From the NCBI GenBank assembly GCA_012031965.1, contig JAAUSC010000049.1, positions 1 to 38,470 of the forward strand: a stretch of 38,470 bases of DNA. Reading direction: 5' to 3'. Source of the stretch: Scytonema sp. RU_4_4. GTDB taxonomy: Bacteria; Cyanobacteriota; Cyanobacteriia; Cyanobacteriales; Nostocaceae. Below the pieces are notes generated by a model. It had not been told where the DNA came from, made no database searches, and worked only from the letters and a program-made list of their open reading frames with translations. A program made the position numbers and the translations under genes. Below, piece by piece: positions 25,107 through 34,019 of this stretch (its first letter is position 1; every line of letters starts with the position of its first letter).

Positions 25107-25478
25107 ATGAGCGACGAAAATCGTAATACATACAATATATATCTAGGTTCTGGTGGTAACTTTAACCAATCTATACAAGGAAATTATACACAAGTACATG
25201 GTAATTATATAGACCTGAGTCAGGACTTATCCCAAGCTGCTACTCAGATACAAGAGTTATTAACTCAACTACAATATCAGGGATATAGCTCAAGAGATGC
25301 TCAGCAAAAAGTAGCTCATGATTGGGCAAATGAAGCTAAAAATGACCCGAAAGCTAAAGGTAAACTGATTCAGTTTGGACAGTATATGCGAGACGCTGCT
25401 GCAAATGGTGTAATAGGGGAAGCTGCGGTAGAGGTTATTAAATTAGCTTTGAGATTATCAGGTATTCCTCTGCCTTAA
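25107..25478 (+). CDS. Small GNY-repeat plus helical-domain protein
   Basis: A 123-residue soluble protein. Residues 8-36 are short beta repeats of the form GGNFNQSIQGNYTQVHGNYI, followed by a helical domain of about 80 residues (LSQAATQIQELLTQLQYQGY, then a basic helix and AANGVIGEAAVEVIKLALRL). The same two-part module, in the same order, is found at residues 106-200 of the next gene product, with clear residue-by-residue likeness (QIQELLTQLQ.QGYS against EIRELITQLKTQGYS). GNY/GDY beta repeats of this sort are frequent in cyanobacterial signalling and conflict-type proteins. A role as an adaptor binding the downstream membrane protein is an inference. The genes are 22 bp apart and surely co-transcribed. 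I do not know a name for the helical domain. Confidence 0.82.
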   Translation: MSDENRNTYNIYLGSGGNFNQSIQGNYTQVHGNYIDLSQDLSQAATQIQELLTQLQYQGYSSRDAQQKVAHDWANEAKNDPKAKGKLIQFGQYMRDAAANGVIGEAAVEVIKLALRLSGIPLP

Positions 25479-25500
25479 AGCACTTCTCATAAGTTGAACT

Positions 25501-26670
25501 ATGAAAAGTCAAATCAAGCAAATATCAAGACAGTTCTGTCTTCTGAATCATCGACTTTCATTCGCAGAGAAGATAATATATTCCTTTTTAATTCTAGTTT
25601 TAGCTCAAGCGAGCTTATCTACTATAGATAAAGGTTTGAAATTTGCACAAAGTTATATTCTAGAAAACTATCAAACGCTTTTTTTATATCTTATTGGTGG
25701 ACTACTGTTTGGAGTAGGTTGTTATTTATTTATTTTTCAAATTAGACGTACGAAAAACAATTCTGACACCAGCTTAACCGATGATGATAATACCACAACC
25801 AACAATCTTACTATTTACACAGAGGGCGGGAACTATAACGAATCTATTCATGGTGACTATCTTGAAATACAAGGAAATTATATTAACATAAATCAGGATT
25901 TTTCAGATGTAGCTGCAGAGATTCGTGAATTAATAACTCAACTCAAAACTCAGGGATACAGTGAAGATAATGCTGAGACAATAGTTGCAAGTGAATTAGC
26001 AGAACAAGCTCGTATAAACTCTAAAGTTAGAAAAAAGCTTTTTAAATGGAGAAAATCTTTTAGGGGTGCTACAGCAAAAGTTAATGATGAAACTGAGGCG
26101 GCGAGAGAAGTCGTTAAAAATGCTGCAACCTATAGCTATACTTCTTCTACCTATTTCACCGAAGTAGTAGGGGGAAACTTCCAGAAATTGGAAGAATTAC
26201 TCCATGCTAAAAAATGGAAAGAAGCTGATTTGGAAACAGCAAAGATTATCTATGTTTTATCTCAGCAAGAATTCCTAGACTCTTCCCCAGATGAAATAGA
26301 TCTCTCAGACTACTTGAGTGCTGAGTATATTGCAGTACTTCCTAGAAAATACTTGAATACAATAGATAGACTTTGGGTAAAGTTTAGCAATGGACGCTTT
26401 GGTTTTAGTGTTCAAAAACGTATCTGGAAAAATGTTGTTAGTAAGTCAGATCCTGACTATAATCTTTTTTTTGAAGATAAAGTTCAAGAAAAGTTTGGTG
26501 ATATCGTTGGTTGGCGTAAGGAAAGTAACTGGGTATATTTCTCTGATCTCAACTACTCCCTGACCGCACCTCCTGGACATCTTCCGATAATGGTAACTTT
26601 AGACTCAGAGAAATGGGAGCGATGCAGTATTGATTTCTCAATTTTTGAGGTTTTTGTGGAACGTATATAG
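25501..26670 (+). CDS. Membrane-anchored GNY/helical module fused to a GUN4 domain
   Basis: A 389-residue protein. Two hydrophobic segments lie at about 23-42 and 60-82 (FLYLIGGLLFGVGCYLFIF). Residues 106-130 are GNY/GDY beta repeats (YTEGGNYNESIHGDYLEIQG), then a helical domain to about 200 homologous to the upstream gene product. From about 226 to the end is a GUN4 domain: LEELLHAKKWKEADLETAKI, LWVKFSNGRFGFSVQKRIW near 293-305, and VGWRKESNWVYFSDLNYSL and PPGHLPIM near the end. Canonical GUN4 binds Mg-porphyrins and stimulates Mg-chelatase; GUN4 domains fused to other modules in cyanobacteria are thought to be sensors. Here the domain would face the cytosol if both hydrophobic segments span the membrane. 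Porphyrin binding in this copy is untested. Operon with 25107-25478. Confidence 0.88.
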   Translation: MKSQIKQISRQFCLLNHRLSFAEKIIYSFLILVLAQASLSTIDKGLKFAQSYILENYQTLFLYLIGGLLFGVGCYLFIFQIRRTKNNSDTSLTDDDNTTTNNLTIYTEGGNYNESIHGDYLEIQGNYININQDFSDVAAEIRELITQLKTQGYSEDNAETIVASELAEQARINSKVRKKLFKWRKSFRGATAKVNDETEAAREVVKNAATYSYTSSTYFTEVVGGNFQKLEELLHAKKWKEADLETAKIIYVLSQQEFLDSSPDEIDLSDYLSAEYIAVLPRKYLNTIDRLWVKFSNGRFGFSVQKRIWKNVVSKSDPDYNLFFEDKVQEKFGDIVGWRKESNWVYFSDLNYSLTAPPGHLPIMVTLDSEKWERCSIDFSIFEVFVERI

Positions 26671-26701
26671 AAAATGAACTACCATCACTTGAACCCTCTT
26701 T

Positions 26702-27079
26702 CTATGATGCACCTACGCCACCCCATATTCCGTGTACGGACGAAGGCGGTTGTAAACCCAGCACAATATCCTCTTTTGCGACTCCCATCTCAAGGAGTTC
26801 TTGAGCTAAGTCTACATCCGTCATATTTTGCTGAATCCATATCTTGCCATCTTTAATATCAAAATGCATCACGCTGTAATACACCCTACTTAACCCATTC
26901 CAGCCAACATACATTAACTGATAGTGGTCATGTATTGTATCAAAAATTAATTCTGTTTCCACATCTCCAAGCTTAGATTTGAAGCTGCCGTGTTTAGTTA
27001 AAATGGTCTGGATACATTGGCGATAATGCTCTAAATTTGCTATTGCACAATGACCTCCATGATAGCTTAATAACCTCAC
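26702..27079 (-). CDS. XisI family protein (fdxN element excision controlling factor-like)
   Basis: A 125-residue protein. XisI was named for its need in excision of the fdxN element in heterocysts of Anabaena, but the family is widespread and usually paired with XisH. Visible are LEHYRQCIQTILTKHGS, ELIFDTIHDHYQLMYVGWNG, RVYYSVMHFDIKDGKIWIQ and ELLEMGVAKEDIVLGLQPP, the whole usual core. The N-terminus is odd: normal members start one or two residues before LEHYRQ, but here no ATG is available there, and the nearest in-frame start is GTG 27079, inside the edge of a palindromic repeat. The repeat may have replaced the native start. No xisH lies next to it. Its neighbour upstream is a DUF559 gene bracketed by the same repeat. 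Confidence 0.82.
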   Translation of the reverse strand: MRLLSYHGGHCAIANLEHYRQCIQTILTKHGSFKSKLGDVETELIFDTIHDHYQLMYVGWNGLSRVYYSVMHFDIKDGKIWIQQNMTDVDLAQELLEMGVAKEDIVLGLQPPSSVHGIWGGVGAS

Positions 27080-27120
27080 CCCGCCCTTCGGGCACCCCTC
27101 TCCTTATTAAGGAGAGGGGA
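27071..27120 (+). repeat. Palindromic repeat, copy A
   Basis: A 50-bp repeat starting TAACCTCACCCCGCCC and ending with the palindrome CCCTCTCCTTATTAAGGAGA plus GGGGA. It is nearly identical to 27657-27707 and in the same orientation. The two copies bracket the DUF559 gene. Confidence 0.88.
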
Positions 27121-27148
27121 TGGAGGTGAAGTTCAACAAACATCATAA

Positions 27149-27517
27149 CTATTTCCTTAAATTTTTTATATTCTGAGCAATACTTTCTAAAACCCCAGAC
27201 AAATTCGCATATACATCATTATTTGTAAATCTAATAAACTTAATTCCTGCTAATTCAATAAACTCTTGTCTTGCCTTATCGCATTCAGCAGCATCTTCTC
27301 GAAAATGGCTTTCACCATCAATTTCTATCGCTAGCCTCAATTCAGAACTGTAAAAATCTATAACAAACTTATCGATACTATATTGTCTGCGAAATTTGCA
27401 GTTTTCAAGTTGCCTATCTCTAATTTTCTCCCAAATCAGTTTCTCGGCTTTTGTAATATTTTGGCGTAATAGTCGCCTTTTATCTTTTTCACTGTCTTTG
27501 TTATAAAGTTGAGTCAT
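27149..27517 (-). CDS. DUF559 endonuclease-like protein
   Basis: A 122-residue protein of the DUF559 family, related to very-short-patch-repair and other PD-(D/E)XK-like nucleases. It has the family's standard parts: LRQNITKAEKLIWEKIRDRQL (seen as LRQNITKAEKLIW and KIRDRQL), the core KFRRQYSIDKFVIDFY with Asp, LRLAIEIDGESHF with the acidic pair and His, then IKFIRFTNNDVYANL with a basic/aromatic strand. The length is normal. ATG 27517 (MTQLYNKDSEKDKRR) is preferred to the upstream TTG. DUF559 genes often sit among dispersed repeats, and this one is bracketed by two near-identical 50-bp palindromic repeats plus an inverted partial copy. Its substrate is unknown; a role in moving the repeat is possible but speculative. 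Confidence 0.87.
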   Translation of the reverse strand: MTQLYNKDSEKDKRRLLRQNITKAEKLIWEKIRDRQLENCKFRRQYSIDKFVIDFYSSELRLAIEIDGESHFREDAAECDKARQEFIELAGIKFIRFTNNDVYANLSGVLESIAQNIKNLRK

Positions 27518-27570
27518 TTTCACTTTGAGATTTTTAAACTTATACAAAAAAAACTTATTTCTTTCCGGTT

Positions 27571-27604
27571 CCCTCTCCTTTATAAGGAGAGGGTTAGGGT
27601 GAGG
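27571..27604 (-). repeat. Palindromic repeat, partial inverted copy C
   Basis: The palindrome CCCTCTCCTTTATAAGGAGA plus GGG is followed by TTAGGGTGAGG. This is the reverse complement of the start and palindrome of copies A and B with the central GCCC..GGGC hairpin missing. It stands head to head with copy B upstream of the DUF559 gene. Confidence 0.75.
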
Positions 27605-27656
27605 TAAAGCAAGAACAATGAATCTTTATCCAGCCTTGTTATTGCCCACAATATAA

Positions 27657-27707
27657 TAACCTCACCCCGCCCTAACGGGCACCCCTCTCCTTATTAAGGA
27701 GAGGGGA
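27657..27707 (+). repeat. Palindromic repeat, copy B
   Basis: A 51-bp repeat, TAACCTCACCCCGCCC then TAACGGGC, then CCCTCTCCTTATTAAGGAGA and GGGGA. It contains two adjacent hairpins. It ends 17 bp from the metH stop, so in the minus direction it could also serve as the metH terminator. Confidence 0.88.
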
Positions 27708-27724
27708 AAGAGAATACAAATAGG

Positions 27725-30700
27725 TTATGCGCTAAAGTACTTCGCTACTGGGTGATAAGTAATAATCGCAGTTGTAGACTGTTCAGGATAAAGCTGTTCA
27801 CTTTCATCCATGTGCAAATTAATACGCTCTGCTCCCAACAACTCCAGCTGCTTGTATTGATCCTGAATATTCGGACAAGCCGGATACCCAAAACTATACC
27901 GCGAACCACGATAGCGCTGTGCCAAGATATCCCGAATATTATCCGGTTCCTCTGCATCAAAGCCCAACTCGCGACGAATACAAGCGTGTGTCCACTCCGC
28001 CAGCGCTTCCGCCATCTGCACCGCAAAACCGTGGAAATACAGATAGTCAGTGTATTGATTAGCTGCAAATAGCTTTTGTGCATACTCAGTCGCAATCTCA
28101 CCTACCGTCACCGCCTGCATCGGGAACACATCAATAACTCCCGACTCCTTCGGCGCAAAGAAATCTGCAATGCACAGCCTCCTTAACGACCTTTGCCTCG
28201 GAAACTCAAAACTTGCTCTTACCTCTGCGTTCTCTGCGCCTCTGCGGTTCGTTTCATAAACATACAAACTATTCCCCTCCGCCTGACAAGGAAAATATCC
28301 ATAAACCACCTGCGGATGCAGCAAATTTTCCTGTATAATCCGCTGCTTCCATTCCTCCAAAATCGGATACACCTTCTCATTCAAAAAAGCCTGATACTCT
28401 TCCTTAGACTGCTCCTTAGGTTTACGGAACTGCCATTGCCCCGCAATCAAAGCTTGTAAATCTAAATACCAGAACACTTCCTCAAAAGGAATATCTTCTG
28501 GCTGGAGTATCTTTGTTCCCCAGAAAGGCGGCGTCGGACGTTCAATATCTACCGCCACAGCTTCAGAACGGCGCGTATCTACTTCTTTTGGTTCAGGAGA
28601 TTTTTCCTCAACCGCCTCCGCTACAGGCTGTTTGTGACCATTTCCTGACACTTCAGCCGTTTTAGTGGTTTCATTCAAAAATCCCCGCAAATCATCCCAT
28701 TGACTTGCAGCCTTCGCTGGCATTAACTTATCCATGAAGTGCAAATCTGAGAAAGCATCTTTGCCATAAACCACCTTACCTTTGTAGGTATTTTGGCAAT
28801 CTTGATCAACAAACTTGGGTGTCAGGGCTGCACCGCCCAATATCACAGGGACAGTAATTCCCTTTTCGTTGAAAACCTCCAAATTCTCTTTCATAAAAGC
28901 AGTGGATTTCACCAACAAACCACTCATAGCAATACAATCAGCTTTGTGCTGTTCGTATGCATTGATGATGTTCTCCACTGGTTGCTTAATTCCTAGGTTA
29001 ATTACCCTGTAACCGTTATTCGACAAGATGATATCCACCAGGTTCTTACCAATGTCGTGAACATCGCCTTTCACCGTAGCAATGATGAATGTCCCCTTAG
29101 CATTGTTACCAGCTTCTGACTTTTCCATGAACGGTTCTAGGTAAGCCACCGCTGCTTTCATGGTTTCTGCTGACTGCAATACGAAGGGAAGCTGCATTTG
29201 TCCGGAACCGAACAGCTCACCGACGACTTTCATCCCATCCAGCAAGAAGGTGTTGATAATATGCAGTGGAGGATATTTTTCTAAAGCTTTGGTGAGTTGT
29301 TGCTCTAAGCCAATGCGTTCGCCGTCGATAATGTGACGCTTGAGACGTTCTTCAATGGGTAGATTTTCGTCAACGCCTTTGTCGCGTTTCGTCGTCACCC
29401 CTTCAAATAACTTTGTCAGTTCTGCCAAGGGGTCATAAATGCAGACGTTTCCCTCAAATTTGCGCTCATCGTAAATCAACTGATGACAGACTTCTTGATG
29501 GCGTTCCTCTATTTTTGCTAGTGGTAAAATTTTGCTAGCGCTAACAATTGCCGCATCCATACCAGCAGTCATCGCCTCGTGTAAAAACATGGAGTTGAGG
29601 ACGATACGTGATGCAGGGCTAAGACCAAAGGAGATATTGGAAACGCCTAAGACGAGATGACATCCAGGTAATTCTTGACGAATCCGGCGAATTGCCTCAA
29701 TTGTCGCTTTACCGTTAGCGCGGTCTTCTTCAATCCCCGTGGAAATGGGTAGAGCTAGAGTATCAAAAAATATTTCGGTAGCCGGAAGACCGTATTCAAC
29801 GGCTTGGCGGTAGGCGCGTTGGGCGATCGCGAATTTTTTCTCTGCTGTCCGTGCCATCCCATCTTCATCGATTGTACCAATAACGACACCAGCGCCGTAT
29901 TTCTTCGCGATTTCCAACACCTTCAAGAAACGCGGCTCTCCATCTTCATAGTTGGTGGAGTTCAAAAGACACTTACCACCAGCGACTTTCAGCCCTGCCT
30001 CCATCTTTTCCCATTCTGTGGAGTCGAGCATCAATGGAAGTGTCACATTATTGACCAGACGTGAAACAACTTCGTGCATATCACGTACACCATCACGTCC
30101 AACGTAGTCAACGTTGACATCGAGAATATGTGCGCCTTCCTTGACTTGCGCCCTCGCCATTGACACCAGTCCATCCCAATCTTCCGCATTCAGTAACTCG
30201 CGGCATTTTTTGGAACCACTGGCGTTAAGGCGTTCGCCGATAATTAGGAATGAATTGTCTTGCTCGTAAGGTTGGGTGTTATATATTGACGCCGCCGCTG
30301 GTTCAAGTTCAGGATGTCTGACTTTTGGTGTTAAGTCTTTGGCAATTTCTGCTAATTGTTGAATGTGTGCTGGACGTGTCCCACAGCAACCCCCTATCAC
30401 TTGGACACCCAAATCTTCAACAAAGTGCATTAATGACATCCGTAATTCCATTGGTGTCAAGTGGTAATGAGCTTGACCGCCAACGTTTTCTGGTAAACCC
30501 GCGTTGGGAATACAGGAAACCACGAAAGGAGAATGTTCCGAGAGATACTTAATATGTGGTTTCATCAAGTCTGGACCTGTGGCACAGTTTAGACCGAGAA
30601 TGTCAATTGGGTAGGGTTCCAGAATTGTTAGCACAGCGTTGATTTCTGTCCCAACCAGCATTGTGCCCATTGTTTCCATTGTGACAGAGACCATGAGCGG

Positions 30701-31267
30701 ACGGCGATCGCCTTTTTTGGCAAAGACTTCTTCAATTCCATTCAGCGCTGCTTTGATTTGCAGGACATCTTGGCAAGTCTCAACAATAAATAAATCAACT
30801 CCACCATCAAAAAGTCCTTCCGCTTGTTCAGCGTAGGAGGACTTCATGGTGTCAAAGTCGATATGTCCCAAAGTTGGTAGTTTAGTCGTTGGTCCCATAG
30901 AACCTGCAACAAACCGGGGTTTTTCTGGAGTAGAAAATTCTGCAGCAACTAGCAAAGCGAGTTCCGCCGCTGTTTTGTTGAGTTCATACGCCTTGTCCGC
31001 CAAGTCGTATTCGGCTAAGACAATCGACGCAGCGCCAAAGGTATCCGTTTCAATCACATCTGCACCTGCGGCGAGAAAGTCGCGGTGAACTTTTGCGATC
31101 GCTTCTGGCTTAGTGTAAACGAGGTATTCGTTGCAACCTTCGTACTGAGGACCACCGAAATCTTCGGCGGTCAGGTTTTGTGTTTGCAGGTTAGTTCCCA
31201 TTGCACCATCGAAGACGATAACTGGGCGTGTGGGACTATGCAAGTGTTCCAAGAAAGTAGAAGTCAT
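27725..31267 (-). CDS. metH: Cobalamin-dependent methionine synthase
   Basis: A 1180-residue four-module enzyme that methylates homocysteine from methyltetrahydrofolate through methylcobalamin. The homocysteine-binding barrel (about 1-320) has [10 protein letters not shown], the zinc Cys in LNCATGP near 227 and [11 protein letters not shown] near 293. The pterin barrel (about 340-630) has [13 protein letters not shown] and [12 protein letters not shown]. The cobalamin module has the cap helices and DVHDIGKN near 734, whose His is the lower cobalt ligand, then [12 protein letters not shown] and [12 protein letters not shown]. The activation domain starts after a Pro/Glu/Lys-rich linker and has [14 protein letters not shown] and [15 protein letters not shown]. 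One oddity: an [15 protein letters not shown] segment near residues 1003-1018 comes from an interspersed DNA repeat inserted in frame. No cobalamin riboswitch is evident upstream. The start [12 protein letters not shown] is natural. Confidence 0.97.
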   Translation of the reverse strand: MTSTFLEHLHSPTRPVIVFDGAMGTNLQTQNLTAEDFGGPQYEGCNEYLVYTKPEAIAKVHRDFLAAGADVIETDTFGAASIVLAEYDLADKAYELNKTAAELALLVAAEFSTPEKPRFVAGSMGPTTKLPTLGHIDFDTMKSSYAEQAEGLFDGGVDLFIVETCQDVLQIKAALNGIEEVFAKKGDRRPLMVSVTMETMGTMLVGTEINAVLTILEPYPIDILGLNCATGPDLMKPHIKYLSEHSPFVVSCIPNAGLPENVGGQAHYHLTPMELRMSLMHFVEDLGVQVIGGCCGTRPAHIQQLAEIAKDLTPKVRHPELEPAAASIYNTQPYEQDNSFLIIGERLNASGSKKCRELLNAEDWDGLVSMARAQVKEGAHILDVNVDYVGRDGVRDMHEVVSRLVNNVTLPLMLDSTEWEKMEAGLKVAGGKCLLNSTNYEDGEPRFLKVLEIAKKYGAGVVIGTIDEDGMARTAEKKFAIAQRAYRQAVEYGLPATEIFFDTLALPISTGIEEDRANGKATIEAIRRIRQELPGCHLVLGVSNISFGLSPASRIVLNSMFLHEAMTAGMDAAIVSASKILPLAKIEERHQEVCHQLIYDERKFEGNVCIYDPLAELTKLFEGVTTKRDKGVDENLPIEERLKRHIIDGERIGLEQQLTKALEKYPPLHIINTFLLDGMKVVGELFGSGQMQLPFVLQSAETMKAAVAYLEPFMEKSEAGNNAKGTFIIATVKGDVHDIGKNLVDIILSNNGYRVINLGIKQPVENIINAYEQHKADCIAMSGLLVKSTAFMKENLEVFNEKGITVPVILGGAALTPKFVDQDCQNTYKGKVVYGKDAFSDLHFMDKLMPAKAASQWDDLRGFLNETTKTAEVSGNGHKQPVAEAVEEKSPEPKEVDTRRSEAVAVDIERPTPPFWGTKILQPEDIPFEEVFWYLDLQALIAGQWQFRKPKEQSKEEYQAFLNEKVYPILEEWKQRIIQENLLHPQVVYGYFPCQAEGNSLYVYETNRRGAENAEVRASFEFPRQRSLRRLCIADFFAPKESGVIDVFPMQAVTVGEIATEYAQKLFAANQYTDYLYFHGFAVQMAEALAEWTHACIRRELGFDAEEPDNIRDILAQRYRGSRYSFGYPACPNIQDQYKQLELLGAERINLHMDESEQLYPEQSTTAIITYHPVAKYFSA
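28218..28257 (-). repeat. Interspersed repeat inserted in frame in metH
   Basis: ACCTCTGCGTTCTCTGCGCC followed by TCTGCGGTTCG matches a repeat word spread through Nostocales genomes. Here it lies inside the metH activation domain and is read as [12 protein letters not shown] related degenerate word (ATCTGCGTGCATCTGCGG) lies near 493-510. Knowledge of the wider family is from memory, not from a search. Confidence 0.65.
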
Positions 31268-31910
31268 ATTCTTAGAGAAAATAGGGTTAGTCTTGAAATG
31301 TTTGACTACATATACTATTTTCCTGATTTTTTAGTACTTCGTAACAATTAGATGATATCAAGTATACATGAAGAAGGCGGAGGGCAGAAAGAACAACTTG
31401 TAAACTACCTACACTTTACCGCAAAGTCAGTGTTGGCTTTTAGTAGCCCGCAAGAGTTTAGTTTGTACCTCGCTGTGCAGTACAGACTCTCCGAGCCTCT
31501 GGGGATAGGAGGAAAAGGGGGTAGGGAACAGGAAAGAATAAAAGACCAATCATTTGTATTAGAGGATGTTTATAAAATAAATCTTAAATGCGTAGGGTGT
31601 GTTACTGCGGAGCGTAACGCACCAAAAAAGACGGTGTGTTACAGCTAAAAAGACAATTGCTGGAACCGAGAATGCTTACTTTGCTGTAACACACCCCACT
31701 TAATAATTTATTCATAAACACCCTCTTAGACATTTCGTGAAATGCTATTGCCCATTACCTCACTTAATGGTATTTCTGAGTTGGTGAATTCTAAATTTTG
31801 TATTCTTTTGTAATAAAAATTTATTGTTAAATTATTTATTGACAAATTTGGCGGAATTTCGTTTTAATCTCCAGTTAAGTAATTATTTACTGCGTTATTT
31901 TGATAGCCTC
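31268..31910. other. Spacer between divergent metH and TPR-protein genes
   Basis: About 640 bp with no convincing gene. A 98-codon plus-strand frame crosses a repeat and has no coding character. The region holds GAAGGCGGAGGGCAGAAAG-type low-complexity sequence near 31370 and nested inverted repeats at 31591-31700. The last 100 bp are AT-rich. The TTG-initiated extension of the next gene back to 31824 is not preferred. Confidence 0.55.
31591..31700. repeat. Nested inverted repeats of the GGTGTGTTAC type
   Basis: Two stem-loops lie in tandem. GGTGTGTTAC at 31596-31605 pairs with GTAACGCACC at 31614-31623 (9 of 10). GGTGTGTTACAGC at 31633-31645 is the exact inverse of GCTGTAACACACC at 31683-31695. 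GTAACGCACC words are typical of small dispersed elements in filamentous cyanobacteria. Confidence 0.75.
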
Positions 31911-33929
31911 ATGTCTGAAAACTTTTCTATCAAACCGCTAGGTGAAGTTGACCAGAAACCTGCGCACATAAGACCTTTTAGTCGCAGCACCATCAAATTA
32001 TTCAAATTAGATGAAAAAGCCAGTCGTCCGGATATTTTACTAGATGAGGTGCTGTCATGGACAAGTGCTCAGCCGTTTCTCACCCAAAGGCTTTGTCAAT
32101 TACTCACTCAATTACAAGGTTTTATTCTCGCTGGTGATGAAGCATCCACAGTAAAACAGCTTGTGCAAACCCACCTGATTGATCATTGGGAAACTCAGGT
32201 CGCGTCTGAGCATTTAAAGGCGATTCGCCATGAGCTTCTAAAAAATCAAAAATGCGATCCCTTTTCACTGCTGCAGCTCTATGAGCAAATCTTACAAGAG
32301 GAAAAAATCCTTGTTCCTGACAGTCCCGCAAAAGCAGAATTGCTGAATTTAGGATTGGTTGTGCAACAGGAAAACAAGCTCAAAGTTTCTAACCGCATTT
32401 ACCAATCTGTTTTTCATTTGAGTTGGGTTAATCAGGAATTAATACGTTTAGATTTCAGCCGCAACAGAATCAAATTCTTCAAATTAGATGAAAAAGCTAG
32501 CCGTCCCTATGTCTTGTTGGAAGAGGTGCTGTTATGGACAAATGGTCAACCGTTTCTGACTCAAAAGCTTTGTCAATTGCTCTCGGACTCACAAGATTTT
32601 ATTCTCGCTGGTGAGGAAGATGCAAGAGTAAAGCAACTGGTACAAACCCACTTTATTGAGTATTGGGAAGTTCGGTTAGTGTCTGAGCATTTGGATACAA
32701 TTCGTGATGGTCTGTTGAGAAATAAACAATGCAATTCCTTCTCATTACTACAGTTGTATCAGCAAGTTTTGCAGCAGGAAAAAGTTCCTGTTAATAATAG
32801 TCCCGCACAACGAGAACTGCTGAGTTTGGGATTGCTTATGCAACAGGAAAATCAGCTAAAAGTTTCTAACCGTATTTACCAATCTATTTTTCATTTGAGT
32901 TGGGTTAACCAGGAATTGGAGAAACACCTTCCCCCACCCTCTGTCACAACTAGAAACACCCAAAAGCCACTCGTTCAAACAGTCACTCCTTCACAGAAGG
33001 TAAAACAGACTATTTCCAATTCTAGAAATGCAGTTCCTAAGAACATTTGGATTTTACTGGGAATAGTTGGTTTACTCGTTGTTGGCTTTGGTGTTGTGCG
33101 CTCTAATTTTGTGAAGTCTCTAGAGGTGCAAATCCTTTTTAAACAAGGCAATCAGCTATTTAACCAAGGAAAATATAAAGAGGCGATCGCCAAATACAAT
33201 GAGATTTTAAGCATCGATAAAAACTACTACCAAGCTTGGACAAACCAAGGGTATGCATTAGCTGGCTTACAGGAATACAGTCAGATGTTAGAGTCTTGTT
33301 CTGCAGCAACTGTAGTTGACTCAAAGGCAGTTTATGGCTGGAATTGCCAAGGGGAGGCGTTATATAATCTCAAGCGATACGATGAGGCGATCGCCGCTTT
33401 TGACAAAGCTATTGCGATAGACTCGAAAGATCCTGTATTCTGGATTAACAAAACTGAATCACTGCTAGCACTCAGGCAAACAGATCAAGCGCTTATAACT
33501 ATTAATAAAGCAATCAAGCTACTTGAGAAGAGTTCAGAAGTTGACAAAAAAGAAGCTATCAAAAGAGATTTATCAGTTACCTATAGTCATAAAGGTAAGG
33601 CGTTATTACGAGAGCAAAAATACAAAGAAGCCCTTGAAGCTTATAACCAGTCATTAACATACGATCCCAACTACTTTGCTGCTCAGCGGGGTCGAGGTAT
33701 AGCACTTCAAGGCTTGAGACGATACGATGAAGCAATTGCCCAATTTGACCGGATGCTGAAAGAGTTAAAGTTGGTAGATGCTCAAAAAGCAGAAATTTTG
33801 TACTATCTAGGATTTACGCAGTGTAAAAGGTCTAAAGTTCAAGAGGCTCTCACCGCCTTTGACGAAGCTCTCAAACTTAAACCAAATTATCTCTCAGCAG
33901 AGCAAGCAAAAATGAATTGCACCCAATAA
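31911..33929 (+). CDS. Membrane TPR protein with duplicated STAND-type C-terminal domain
   Basis: A 672-residue protein. Residues of about 23-181 and 182-340 are two tandem copies of one domain (FKLDEKASRPDILLDEVLSW / FKLDEKASRPYVLLEEVLLW; NRIYQSVFHLSWVNQEL / NRIYQSIFHLSWVNQEL). This domain is the lid and winged-helix end normally following an AAA-like ATPase in cyanobacterial STAND proteins (TNGQPFLTQKLCQLL, LGLLMQQENQLKVSNRIY), but no P-loop or Walker B motif is present. A membrane helix lies at about 378-398 (ILLGIVGLLVVGFGVV). Residues 408-672 hold at least five TPR units (GNQLFNQGKYKEAIAKYNEI, LYNLKRYDEAIAAFDKAIAI, EALKLKPNY), which would lie on the other side. A scaffold or regulator is likely. 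ATG 31911 (MSENFSIKP) is preferred over TTG 31824. Confidence 0.85.
   Translation: MSENFSIKPLGEVDQKPAHIRPFSRSTIKLFKLDEKASRPDILLDEVLSWTSAQPFLTQRLCQLLTQLQGFILAGDEASTVKQLVQTHLIDHWETQVASEHLKAIRHELLKNQKCDPFSLLQLYEQILQEEKILVPDSPAKAELLNLGLVVQQENKLKVSNRIYQSVFHLSWVNQELIRLDFSRNRIKFFKLDEKASRPYVLLEEVLLWTNGQPFLTQKLCQLLSDSQDFILAGEEDARVKQLVQTHFIEYWEVRLVSEHLDTIRDGLLRNKQCNSFSLLQLYQQVLQQEKVPVNNSPAQRELLSLGLLMQQENQLKVSNRIYQSIFHLSWVNQELEKHLPPPSVTTRNTQKPLVQTVTPSQKVKQTISNSRNAVPKNIWILLGIVGLLVVGFGVVRSNFVKSLEVQILFKQGNQLFNQGKYKEAIAKYNEILSIDKNYYQAWTNQGYALAGLQEYSQMLESCSAATVVDSKAVYGWNCQGEALYNLKRYDEAIAAFDKAIAIDSKDPVFWINKTESLLALRQTDQALITINKAIKLLEKSSEVDKKEAIKRDLSVTYSHKGKALLREQKYKEALEAYNQSLTYDPNYFAAQRGRGIALQGLRRYDEAIAQFDRMLKELKLVDAQKAEILYYLGFTQCKRSKVQEALTAFDEALKLKPNYLSAEQAKMNCTQ
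31977..32922 (+). repeat. 477-bp tandem duplication inside the TPR-protein gene
   Basis: Identical landmarks are exactly 477 bp apart: TTCAAATTAGATGAAAAAGC at 32001 and 32478, and AAAGTTTCTAACCG at 32382 and 32859. 477 is 159 codons, so the frame is kept. The DNA is still closely similar over long stretches, suggesting a fairly recent duplication or gene conversion. Confidence 0.92.
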
Positions 33930-34019
33930 TTGTTAGTCATACCAATTTGAATAATGATTGCGACAGATGGAATGTCCAAAAGCTTGTTCAGCAACTCTTT
34001 GACAATTCCATTATCACGC

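Noticed and set aside
31268-31400. Cobalamin riboswitch before metH
   Set aside because: The short upstream region shows no B12-box-like word or suitable set of stems on the minus strand.
31352-31648. 98-codon plus-strand frame upstream of the TPR gene
   Set aside because: It reads through low-complexity sequence and the GGTGTGTTAC inverted repeats; composition is not coding-like.
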